A stretch of DNA of 64,000 nt from Dastarcus helophoroides. Taxonomy: Eukaryota; Arthropoda; Insecta; Coleoptera; Bothrideridae. Positions 12,335 through 22,088 of the stretch are shown here, one piece after another. The notes beneath the pieces are model-generated. The model was not told the DNA's origin, ran no database searches, and saw only the letters and a program-made list of their open reading frames with translations. The stretch spans positions 9,828,638 to 9,892,637 of the forward strand of contig CM053333.1 of assembly GCA_028583605.1 (NCBI GenBank), given 5' to 3'. Each line of letters begins with the position of its first letter. The stretch's first letter is position 1. The position numbers and the translations under genes were made by a program.

Positions 12335-13560
12335 TTTTGATGTATCTGTAACTCAGCTATGGAAAAACATGGTGAGGCTAGGATTGTGGCATTGGATATC
12401 TCCAAGGCTTTCGACAGAGTCTGGCACCGATCTCTTCTCGCCAAATTAACATCTCATGGTCTTTCTCCTGGACTTTGCCATTTGATATCCAATTTTCTGG
12501 CTGACAGATCTCCTCAGGTCGTCGTCGATGGCATCTCATCCGAGACATTTGCGACTAACGCAGGGGTGCCTCAGGGATCTTCTCTGTCTCCTACTCTATT
12601 TCTGTTACACATAAACAATCTCTTAGCTTCAACTTCCAATCCTATATACAGCTACGCAGATGATAGTAACTTTGTGCCATCCTTTTTCTCCGACACACCA
12701 TTATCTATTGCTGCTTTAGATCGACTAAGGGATCAGCAGATACAGACGATTAATCGGAATCTCGAGATTATTCTCGAATGGGGTAAGAACAATTTGGTCG
12801 ACTTCAACGCTTCAAAAACTCAGTCCGTGGTTTTCTCTAAGGAAACATCGAGGGATAATGCAACAAACATACTAATGGACGATAAAATCCTTGGGATCCG
12901 ATGGGATCTAATCTATCTACCCTAGGACTAAATGCGAGCACTAACTTCTCTTAGGACGATCATATGCGCGCCATTGCCAAATCCGCCTCTCAGAAGCTAG
13001 GCTTTCTTTTTAGAGCTAAAAAGTACTTCACATCTCATCAGCTATTAACACTATATAAAGCTCAAGTTAGGGGAACACTAGCCAATACTGTTCTCATGTT
13101 TGGAGTTCAGCCCCAAAACACACCTTAGCTCTCTTGGATTCAATTTAAAGAGCGATTCGCTTGATGACGAGAGTCTGACCGATTCTCTTGAAACACTAGA
13201 GCACAGGCGTATGGTTGGTGACATGTCTCTTTTCTACAAGTACTACCAAGGAAGATGCTCGCAGGAACTAATAGGATTGATCCCCCCAAGGGCAAGATTC
13301 TTGAGGCGTACTAGACAGTCGGAGACAGCAAATTCCTGTGCGGTCCAGCTTGACACAGTGAGGACTTCTGTCTTCGGAGACTCTTTTTTCTATAGAACTT
13401 CCAAGTTATGGAACTTGTTACCGAAAGGAATTTTCCCCAAAAATTATCCTTGTTTAAGAAGGCGGTTCATCACCATCTATCCTTGTTTCCTCATCCTACT
13501 CGCAGGGCTTTGAAAGCATAATGGGGTGACCCTTTGCGAGTGGATTAAACTTAAAAAGAA
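12335..13560 (+). pseudogene. LINE copy B: reverse transcriptase palm to 3' end, frameshifted
   Basis: The frame 12359-12925 (188 codons) holds reverse transcriptase motif A (LDISKAFDRVWH), motif B (GVPQGSSLSPTLF) and motif C with an intact catalytic YADDS. It then loses frame near 12895. Continuation in other frames gives NFS, a stop, then DDHMRAIAKSASQKLGFLF and SHQLLTLYKAQVR. The frame 13100-13513 gives the C-terminal region (LETLEHRRMVGDMSLFYKYY, then LWNLLPKGIFPKNY). The 3' end at about 13560 is the family's GAGTGGATTAAACTT block followed by A-rich sequence. It is 5'-truncated at about 12335, just upstream of motif A. It is the only copy here with an intact YADD, but it is clearly dead. 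The start ATG at 12359 is not a biological start. Confidence 0.9.
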
Positions 13561-16500
13561 GGGGGTTTTAGTCCCCTAAAAAACTAACCTCTTGGGTAAA
13601 AACCATGAAGTGTTTTAAGATATGGTTACGTGTCAGACTTGAAGCGCCGTTGCGGAGATTTTGGCTAAAACTTGGCTTTTATAAGGAAACTTTAGGTTGT
13701 TGAAAAAAAAACATACGCTCATCTTCTTCTTCACGATGTACTATTGCAGGCAATATGGAATAATAATAGGAAGCTAAACGTTGCAGAATTATGATGAAAC
13801 ATCAAATAGATAAAATTTTGTAATTAGATGTCGATGTTTTGAAAATGGACACTTCTAAATTACAATCTAGGGACAAATTCGAAAATTTTAAGTAGACACT
13901 TCTAGAAAAATTCGCAATTGTTTAAGAAAATCCCGATAAAAGAGGAGAAATTTCAGACTTAAATTGAGAAGTTCTGGAAAAAGTGGAAATTTCAGGATAA
14001 CATTCAAGAGAATTTTGAAATTTTTGTTATTTTCGGAATTTCAACCTTTTTTAAATGTTTACTTTTTTTTAATCTTAAATTTTGACATGTGTAATTTTGA
14101 AAAAAATGTCGAAATATCTAGAATAAAATCTAAGTCCGAAGGAATAAGTTGAAACTTATTGAAAAATGTAAAATTTTAAAAAACACTGGCCAAAACGAGA
14201 AGCCAAAGTTGACTTTTCAGTAACCAGTTATTGGAGACAGATTTCTAATTTAGTTAACGTAATTCGCGGAGGCGGATTTAATGGTCCCCAGGGGTCCCAA
14301 ACAATGTAAAGGACGTCATTTTTTGGCGTCAAAACTATTTTGGAATCAAAAATATTTTGGATACGACGATATACATTTAGGAAATATTTAGGTGCTTCCA
14401 CCGAAAATGATTTCCTTTTTTTAACTGTCAATCGGGTTTTCGTGTATAAAAATATTTAGGGACCCCTGGTTGGTGCTTTCTTTTTGTTTTGTTTTTACTA
14501 ATTTGCTAAGTGCTGGATGCAGCTGAAACTGTGCAATATTATTGTTACGATGGTTTTCTCCCTTTTGTTATGCCGGTGGTTTTCCATTTTTTTTTGCAAC
14601 TCCCCGCGCATTTTCTATGTCTTCGTGGCGTTTTTTTCCTCATTGCGCTTTTTCCGTAATTTGTAGCCCAACTTCTATGGGGAAACTTTCTCGAACTTTC
14701 TTTGCAACTTTTTCGCGCTTTTTTGGCATCTACTTCGCGGTTTTCGTAACTTCTTCGCGCTCTTTCGACAACTATCAGGTGATGTGTATTCAAAATACGT
14801 GCAATTCGAGTATCAGTTTAATTAGCTAATAATTTCGCGAGGTATGCGGATTACAACGTAGCTGAGTTTGTGTGTCACGATGGAAAGGTTCAAGAATGAT
14901 CGTATTGCCGATTCTGAAAAAAATTAATGACTTCCCCATGACTTAAGTTATTTAATGGAACATCTATCCTCGGGTGAATTGAGAGAGAATAATTTATAAG
15001 ACGAGCATGTAATTTAAATATATTGAGATGTATGCACATGGGTTTTGAGGCGGTCTCTAACCTCTTTTTTTTGGGAATCAAATGACGTCAGACATCAAAA
15101 ACCATCATTAATTATATCATAATGAATTCGCATAAAGAGTAAGGATATCGGAGACGGCACCAAGTGAATGGGGAAAATTTCGACACAAGAAACCCCACCT
15201 TTAAATTGGAAACATATTCGAATTGTATTTCGTGATATATCCACCCCTGCAAGTAGAGCAGATTCGTCTTCTACAAATTCAATTCCATAACACAAATGTT
15301 TCAGATGAGAGTCTTTGGCAGAAATAGGATCAATTTCGCATTTGTTAATACTGTGTGTAGTTTTCGAATTTTGTTAGTAACATTTTTGGAAAGTTAACCT
15401 TCCGAGACACTGAGAAGTAACGCATCACTTTGCAGTTTATACTTGCAAATGAAATGGCTGATTCTCACGGCCTTTTAACTTTCAGTGATCGTAATATGTC
15501 ATCGTGGCAGTCGAAGCGACATGGGACAAAATTGATTAATTGACTCCCTATGCAAGTTGGTAACTGACGTTTTTTTAAAGGTGCGCGCCGGAGGTCGTCA
15601 GGTAGATCGGTCTAAAGTGGCAAAAAATCGCTTCTAACTTAATTAAAGAAGAGGAAGGTACTCGAAAGCTTCGATTGGAATGATTTCGGATGACTTTGTG
15701 TTAACCCGATTTAAGCCCAAATTGAATTGTTACTATTTGATCAGCATTGGTTACTCTAAATTGTAATTATGAGTTCTAACGTAGTAATTATGGAATGTTC
15801 CAATTAAGAAACTATTTAGAGATCTTCTAAGTGTTATCGCCGGATGATAAATTCCAATTATCTGTATTGAAATATTTATCGTGTTATTCCATGAGTAATG
15901 GCGGTGGCAATCTTGGTACTTCGGTATTCATGGTCACACCCTCGAACTTCCTGATTTAATGGTTTTGCCCAAGATCGGGGAGTGTTGTAAAACCATTAGG
16001 TTTTTTTCCAGATCCTTGGTACAAGAACCTCGTTAGACAAGCGAGCGTGGGCTTCAATAAATTTGATAAATACCGTCCATATACAGTTGTTAGCTATCGA
16101 TATCTTGTAAAATATGGAGCAATAACAATATATCTTTGTTAACATTTGTGCAAGCCTCTTAATTATGATAAAACGCTGTCGCCCCATCTTGAAGTCCGTA
16201 CCGACTCTTTGGCTCGTAAATCAACGCTTCGATTCATATTCGTCATTCTGGAATAACAGTATTCGATGACTGTCTATTGCTGAAGTTAAATTATCTACCC
16301 AACGCGAGCGATTCATTCCATTTCGCTTAATTTATTGCTTCAATAAATAATAAATACCTTCTTTATCGCCAATAGCATTGTCGGGTGCTCGGTAATTAAA
16401 AGATTGCCGATGCATAGCCGACGTTTCGGGGGATTACAAGAGACACTGTTCCTTCCACCAGATGGCGATTTTTCTTCATAAAAGCAAATCCATCTCGACG

Positions 16501-17156
16501 TGAGCACATATTCGATCAACGCTAGCAGAAAAGTTTAAACCCGTTCACCGACAGGTAAACGGTAACAACACACGGCTATTGCCTGGCCTTACCTTTTCCA
16601 TTCTAGTGATCATACGTGTTTTACGCTTTTGCTTATCCCCCACCATGGTCCGCGTCTCCTAACGTAGCCTTGGCGATTTGCAAAGGTCAAAGAGCAATTT
16701 TACCGTAAGGTATATTATGAACGACACTTTAATCAAATTTCTACGTCGTCCAATGATCACTTCTATAGAGCAGATTGTTGATCAAAGCCAAAAAAATAAC
16801 TGCCACTGTTCTAGAGTCGACAACCCAAATTAAACAACCTTAACACCTGAATGGTGTAACCTAGGACATTTTAACTATTAAATTTGGATTCAGCAGGATG
16901 AAATTACTAGAAAAGCAATACCCTCGTGGCCGAATTTAACGTTTTGGAGTTTTTACCCCTCCCTCAAAGGCGAATTTTTGTCAGAAAATTGCCAAAACAG
17001 CTGGATCAATTTCAAGCTGCGGATTCCCAGTCTGCGATACAAATTTCGTCACGACTTTTCTTCAAAAGTTGGGGGCGTCCAATTCACTATATTCTAAAAA
17101 TTTTAATTTTTAACTGGCAATTTCGACCTTAACCCCGATGTAGATCTATTTACAAA
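13561..17156. other. No gene recognised; minor low-complexity patches
   Basis: From 14540 to 14800 the minus strand shows a decayed ~20-bp GCGAAGAAGTT-like repeat, which explains the opposed basic and aromatic frames there. TCCCCAGGGGTCCC (14287-14300) and GGGACCCCTGG (14459-14470) form a small inverted pair. The frames at 15095-15295 and 15996-16187 have no recognisable domain. 16540-16700 is less AT-rich than its surroundings. Confidence 0.45.
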
Positions 17157-18441
17157 TATACAGTGTGTCCCATCGGGAATCGCCGCGACCGATAACTAAC
17201 AAAGTACTCATGTAAAAAAATTCAAAATTCAACAACATTGCAAAGTCGACGAGGCCAACACAACTAAAATATTCACAAAGTTGTAGTATTTTCGGTTATA
17301 CCAGAAGTTGACACCAACTTCGTTATTTTAAAAGAGACATCCTATATATTTTTGCATTTTTGAATTTTATTTGATTTTTTAAGGCTGCACTGTTCTTAAA
17401 ATTTATAGCTTCTGAGATAATTGGATTTTTATAAAACCTTTGACAGATGCAAGGTTCCATGAAATTCTTTGTATCTTTTTCCAGAAACCAGATATTAATT
17501 TCATATTTGCTGCATAAGTAGCATAATAGTATAAGCCACTTTGCACAACCTTTAAAAATTAAAAAAACATTATACCAAGTGGTGAATTCACACCTATACA
17601 TTTTAGTAAATTCAAACAGCGATAACTTTGTTATTTCCTTTTTATCTTAAATGTTTTTAAATGGAACACCCTATATTTTTTGACCTATCTTGTGTAGACT
17701 TAAATTATATTTCAACAAATATAGGCATTGTGGGGGTTTCTTTTGCAACTTTTAGAAATAATTACAGTTTTAACTTTTATTTTTTTATTTCACAGTCATC
17801 AAATTCTTAGTGAATACCATGTCAGTGACATAATGAATAGAAACAAATAAAAAGTGCTTGACAATAAAAACAATCGATATCGACATTTAAATTATGAAAC
17901 AATCAGTCAAATTATTTATAGTAGTTCGTAGTGTGTGATGGAGCTAAAATTAAAACATGACTAGTCAACAATATTCTAAATGCTATTTCAACATTTTTAT
18001 GAACATATTTTCTTCTATCTGATTTCTCTTTGACGGAGTCGAAATTTGTCATATTTTCTACCATTCGCTTTACTGAATTTCATGAGGGCTTTACCTTATC
18101 TGGATATCGAACAGCAAATATATCAGTATATCACATGCTCGTGATATTACTTTGTTACATCGTCAGAAAATAATAAACAATTTAAAATAATTCTCATTAC
18201 TAAAAAAGGCATATGTTCATTTTGGCTTCACCACACACTATAAAATAAACTATAGATAATTTAACAAAGGGTTTCCTGATAGTTTAATTGTCGATAGAGA
18301 TTATTTCTACTCATAACATCACTGATATGCGACCCGACAACAGTTCATTAATGTAAAATGGAAAAATATATGTAAAAAATTGCGCTTATTTCTAAAAGTT
18401 GCAACAACAACCCTTGGAAAGCTTATATCAGGTAAAAGATA

Positions 18442-18854
18442 TGACAAATGACCAATTAAATGTTCTGTAATTAAACAGTTAAACGTGCTCAAAATTGAAA
18501 CTGACTAACGGCTTTAAATTGGAAATGTATACAATCACCGTACCATGCTGATGAGGCCAAGGAAGGCCGAAACTAGTCTATGGTTGCGGTTGTACATATT
18601 TTCAATTTTGAGCACGTTTAACTGTTAAATTACAGAACATTTAATTGGTCATTTGTCAAAACTAGATGAAAGTAGTCACGCCGAGGACGTTTGTATCTAT
18701 GGATGTTGCGATGCAACCCGTGATACAAGCTTTGCCTCATCTACGTGAACTTTGCAATTGCAATCTGGTTTTCATTAGATTCTAATGAAATTAGGTTTCA
18801 ATTGCATCGTGATAAACTTGTATATATTCATATATACAAGGCTTATTATCTCAG
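18442..18854 (+). mobile_element. Hammerhead-ribozyme element, copy 1 (permuted, 413 bp)
   Basis: A 13-bp direct repeat CAGGTAAAAGATA flanks the element (18429-18441 and 18855-18867), marking it as an insertion into the right arm of the foldback element. The order inside is: an inverted copy of the element's own 3' end (18442-18500), the ribozyme block and 3' end (18501-18660), an 80-bp linker, then the block found at the 5' end of copy 2 (CTACGTGAACTTTGC to TTATTATCTCAG, 18741-18854). Compared with copy 2 at 61863-62253, the 3' part precedes the 5' part. It has no open frame. Hammerheads of this type, with minimal stem III, are known from Penelope-like elements and retrozymes; which one this is cannot be told from the sequence. 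Confidence 0.8.
18530..18597 (+). ncRNA. Type I hammerhead ribozyme (copy 1)
   Basis: All core nucleotides are present: CTGATGA (18548-18554), stem II GGCC/GGCC around a 6-nt loop, GAAAC (18569-18573), a two-base-pair stem III (AC-TA-GT), and the cleavage triplet GTC ending at 18578. Stem I pairs ACCATG (18542-18547) with TATGGT (18579-18584). It continues, past an internal loop, with CCG/CGG and ACAA/TTGT, and possibly further. Predicted self-cleavage is between 18578 and 18579. A short stem III normally needs stem I/II loop contacts or dimerisation to be active. Confidence 0.85.
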
Positions 18855-18973
18855 CAGGTAAAAGATAATTAACATCTACCTAAGATATCCCAAAAAAAAT
18901 ATAGGATGTTCCATTTAAAATAACAAAGTTATCGCTGTCTGAATTTATCAAAATGATCAGACGTGACACTCGG

Positions 18974-20672
18974 TGTAATATTTTTTTTAAAGTGTAATCC
19001 ACTCACAAAGGGTAACCCCATTATGCTTTCAAAGCACTACGAGTGGGATGCGGAAACAAGGATAGATGGCGATGAACCGCCTTCTTAGAAAAGGATAGGT
19101 TGTACTTTTTTGGGAAAATTCCTTTCGGTAACAAGTTCCATAACTTGGAAGTTCTATAGAAAAAAGAGTCTTCATAGACAGAAGTCCTCACTGTGTCAAG
19201 CTGGAACGCACAGGAATTTGCTGTCTCCGACTGTCTAGTACGCCTCAAGAATCTTGCCCTTGGGGAGATCAATCCTGTTAGTTCCTGCGAGCATCTTCCA
19301 TGGTAGTACTTGTAGAAAAGAGACAAGTCACCAACCATACGCCTGTGCTCTAATGTTTCAAGAGAATCGGTCACTCTCGTCATCAATTAGGCGAATCGCT
19401 CTTTGAATTGAATCCAAGAGAGCTAAAGTGTGTTTTGAGGCTGAACTCCAAACATGAGAACAGTATTGGCTAGTGTTCCCCTAACTTGAGCTTTGTATAG
19501 TGTTAATAGTGTCTCCTACTGTCCAGTATACCTCAAGAATCTTGCTCTTGGGGGGATCAAACCTATTAGTTCCTGCATCTTCCATGATAGTACTTGTAGA
19601 AAAGAGACAAGTCAGCAACCATACCCCTGTGCTATAGTGTTTCGAGAGAATCGGTCAGACCCTCGTCATCAATTAGGCGAATCGCTCCTCTTTGAATTGA
19701 ATCCAAGAGAGCTAAAGTGTGTTTTGGGGCTGAACTCCAAACATGAGAACAGTATTCTAGTGTTGGCCTAACTTGAGCTTTGTATAGTGTAAATAGCTGG
19801 TGAGATGTGCAGGACTTTTTAGCTCTAAAAAGAAAGCCTAGCTTCTGAGAGACGGATTTGGCAATGGCGCGCACATGATCGTCCCAAGAGAAGTTAGGGC
19901 TCGCATTCACTCCTAGGATAGATAGATTAGATTCCATGGGAAGGATTTTACCGTCCATTAGTATGTTTGTTGCGTTATCCCTTGATGTTTTCTTAGAGAA
20001 AACCGCGGCCTGAGTTTTTGAATCGTTAAAGCCGACCAAATTGTTGTTATCCCATTCCAGAATAATCCCGAGATCCCGATTAATTGTCTGTATCTGCTGT
20101 TCCCTTAGTCGATCTGAAGCAGCGATAGATAATGATTTGTCGGAGAAAAAAGATGACACAAGGTTACTATCATTTGCGTAGCTGTATATAGGATTGGAAG
20201 TTGAAGTTAAAAGATCGTTTATGTGTAACAGAAATAGAGTAGGAGACAGAACAGACCCCTGAGGCACTCCTGCGTTAATCGCAAATGTCTCGGATGAGAG
20301 GCCATCGCTGAAGAGATCTGTCAGCGAGAAAATTGGATATCAAATGACAGAGTCCAGGAGGAAGACCGTAAGATGTTAATTTGGAGAGAAGGGATCAGTG
20401 CCAGACTCTGTCGAAAGCCTTTGAGATATCCAATGCCACAATCCTAGCCCCACCATGTTTTACCATAGATGAGTTACAGTTATGAGTAACATATGCCAGT
20501 AGATCGCCAGTCGAACGTTGTTGTCTAAAACCGTATTGCCTGTCGGATATGATTCTATTTTCCTCCAGATATTTGAGAATCTAGATGTTGATAACCTTTT
20601 CCATCACTTTAGATATAACGGGTAACAAAGATATAGGGCGATAGTTGTTAGCCAGATTTTGAACTTTTAAAA
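18974..20672 (-). pseudogene. LINE copy C: reverse transcriptase to 3' end, with internal duplication and YADD lost
   Basis: On the minus strand the copy starts inside the finger region (NYRPISLLPVISKVMEKVI at about 20650-20594). It continues with RQYGFRQQRSTGDLLAYV, DISKAFDRVWH and motif B GSVLSPTLFLLHINDLL (frame 19632-20267). Motif C reads YANDS, so the first catalytic aspartate of YADD is replaced by asparagine. The thumb (SWDDHVRAIAKSVSQKLGFLF, then YKAQVRPTLEYCSHVWSSAP) is open. A stretch of about 280 bp encoding the next segment is present twice (19229-19509 and 19520-19790). The second copy leads into LWNLLPKGIFPKKY and the common 3' end near 18990. The insertion splits the right arm of the foldback element; the undisturbed left arm shows the empty site. 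Confidence 0.9.
19229..19790 (-). repeat. Direct duplication of about 280 bp inside LINE copy C
   Basis: Both 19229-19509 and 19520-19790 run from ACTGTC(T/C)AGTA through GAATTGAATCCAAGAGAGC and end with TTGAGCTTTGTATAGTGT. The two differ by scattered substitutions and small deletions. Other copies of the LINE have this segment once. Confidence 0.85.
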
Positions 20673-20704
20673 GTTGTGTAAGATAGCTTCGTATGTGTTC
20701 TATT

Positions 20705-21002
20705 CCATATATGTAATACTTCTATATGGCGTGTTTTGTACCTTCGATTGTGTTCAAAAGACGCGATGGATATATATGTTTGTCTTTATGGAGGACAGAA
20801 TTTATTAACCAATCCCGCTTCTCGTCAGTTATCTTTGTTGTCATTCATTTATTAGTGTTCCGCCCATCTTGTCATCTGTTCCTATAATTGAATGAATGCT
20901 TGTACTCCAAAGAGTACGACATATACTTTCATCTCACCTTTTTGACAACGCATTTGGTGGCGATTATACACAACACGCCATATAGAAGTATTACATATAT
21001 GG
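20705..21002. mobile_element. 298-bp MITE with ~40-bp inverted repeats and a 7-bp target-site duplication
   Basis: The left end CCATATATGTAATACTTCTA and its near-perfect inverse at 20967-21002 extend over about 36 bases (through TATGGCGTGT). TTCTATT is directly repeated at 20698-20704 and 21003-21009. It sits in the right arm of the foldback element; the left arm lacks it. No transposase is present. Seven or eight bp of target duplication would suit several DNA-transposon superfamilies; I do not assign one. Confidence 0.85.
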
Positions 21003-21389
21003 TTCTATTCACGTGCATCAAATATGAAATTAATGTCTGGTTTCTGGAAAAAGATACAAAGAATTTGGTGCGACCTTGCATCTGTCAATTTTTTATAAAA
21101 ATCCAATTATCTCAAAAACTATAAATTTTAAGAACAAAGTTTGTCGTCCAAAGTGGTCTGACAATATCAAATAAAATCCAAAAATGCAAAAATATTTAGG
21201 GTGTCTTATTTAAAATAACGAAGTTGGTGTCAACTTCCGGTATAACCGGAAGTACTACAATTTTGCGAATAGTTTAGATGTGTTGGTTTCGTCGACTTTT
21301 CTAAGTTGTTAAATTTTTAAATTTTTTAGACAAGTACTTTGTCAGATGTCGATCGCGGCTATTCCCGGTGGGACACCCTGTATATTAAA

Positions 21390-21714
21390 CTTGAAATTGC
21401 AACAGTATGATTTCGAAATTTCGAGTTTAAACCTGATATAAAATTTCCGTTTTTTTTCTCAAAATTTTCGACTTATATCAGAATGTCCAAATCTAACTCA
21501 AAGTTTTTACCTTTTTTATTAAAAACTTTGACTTTAAAGTTAGGTTAAGTGATCAGTGATCAGGTAAAATGTAGAGGGGCCCGGGGTAAGTTAAAATTTG
21601 ATTTATTTCAATTTCCAGTTTTTGTAAGTTCCCACAATTTCCGTTTTAGTTTTCAAATTTCGGTTTCCCGGGATTTCGAAAAATTTGTTTAATTTCGAGT
21701 CTTTATTAAAATAT
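21390..21714. other. AT-rich sequence, no gene
   Basis: Repetitive TTTCGAAATTT-like words with no reading frame. The same kind of sequence continues after the LTR to about 23880. Confidence 0.4.
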
Positions 21715-22088
21715 TGTAACGCAATGTAAATAGATGAAATGGGATTTAGAATAGAATTGTAGAATTTAGTAAATAAAAAAAGTTTCTAGAAGGATCTGAT
21801 AAGGGGAAAGCGGCCGCGATAACGAAACAAATGGCAGATAAGCGTTCCAGAAATTTCGGCAAACGATAAGCCTTATCTGCCGAAAAGTTCTAGAAGCCGG
21901 GGGCCAAAACTATAAAAGGCGGTCAGCTTTCCCTCGAGTCAGTCAGTTTGAGTCAGTGTAATTATTGAGTTAGTAGAAGTCAATAATAAGTGAGTTAATT
22001 GTCAATTGTGGTGATCAAAGTTGAGTTCAGTAATAAAGTGGGAATAATCCATCACGTGTATCAATTCGAACCGATAACGCACGTAACA
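21715..22088 (+). mobile_element. Solo LTR (374 bp) of an LTR retrotransposon
   Basis: It begins TGTAACGCAATG and ends CACGTAACA, so it has TG...CA ends with inverted TGTAAC/GTTACA. ATAT is repeated directly on both sides (21711-21714 and 22089-22092), a 4-bp target-site duplication. Inside is a promoter-like TATAAAAG at 21911-21918, followed by a CAGTCAGTTTGAGTCAGTG stretch, and an AATAAA signal at 22032-22037. An inverted pair GGCAGATAAG/CTTATCTGCC (21833-21842, 21872-21881) lies upstream of the TATA box. It is less AT-rich than its neighbours. No internal region is adjacent, so it is a solo LTR left by recombination. A 4-bp duplication and this layout suggest Ty3-type, by inference. Confidence 0.8.
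21911..21918 (+). promoter_or_regulatory. TATA box of the solo LTR
   Basis: TATAAAAG lies about 195 bp after the LTR start and 115 bp before AATAAA, the order expected for U3 and R. Confidence 0.6.

Larger units (their letters stand above)
17161..21380. mobile_element. Large foldback element with CAGGGTGTCC-type ends, carrying three nested insertions
   Basis: The left arm (about 17161-17975) is the reverse complement of a right arm running from about 18205 to 21380 once later insertions are removed. Ends are CAGTGTGTCCCATCGGGAAT and, inverted, CAGGGTGTCCCACCGGGAAT. TATA flanks both (17157-17160 and 21381-21384). A spacer of about 230 bp separates the arms. The right arm is interrupted by a hammerhead element (18442-18854), a LINE (18974-20672) and a MITE (20705-21002). 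The left arm is undisturbed and serves as the reference. Without insertions the element would be about 1.8 kb with ~800-bp inverted repeats. No transposase frame is visible, so it is non-autonomous. Superfamily not assigned; TATA or TA flanks would fit a Tc1/mariner-like mechanism, but this is inference. Confidence 0.75.

Noticed and set aside
14542..14829. Opposed 95- and 82-codon frames
   Set aside because: Decayed ~20-bp GCGAAGAAGTT-like repeat on the minus strand explains both; no domain.
15597..15607. GTCGTCAGG as a minus-strand CTGACGA ribozyme box
   Set aside because: No GAAA box or stem II follows within range.
17161..17680. A separate 520-bp element ending at the GGAACACCC word near 17664
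   Set aside because: The same internal word occurs in the right arm and the inverted similarity continues past it to about 17975, so it is an internal motif of the foldback element.
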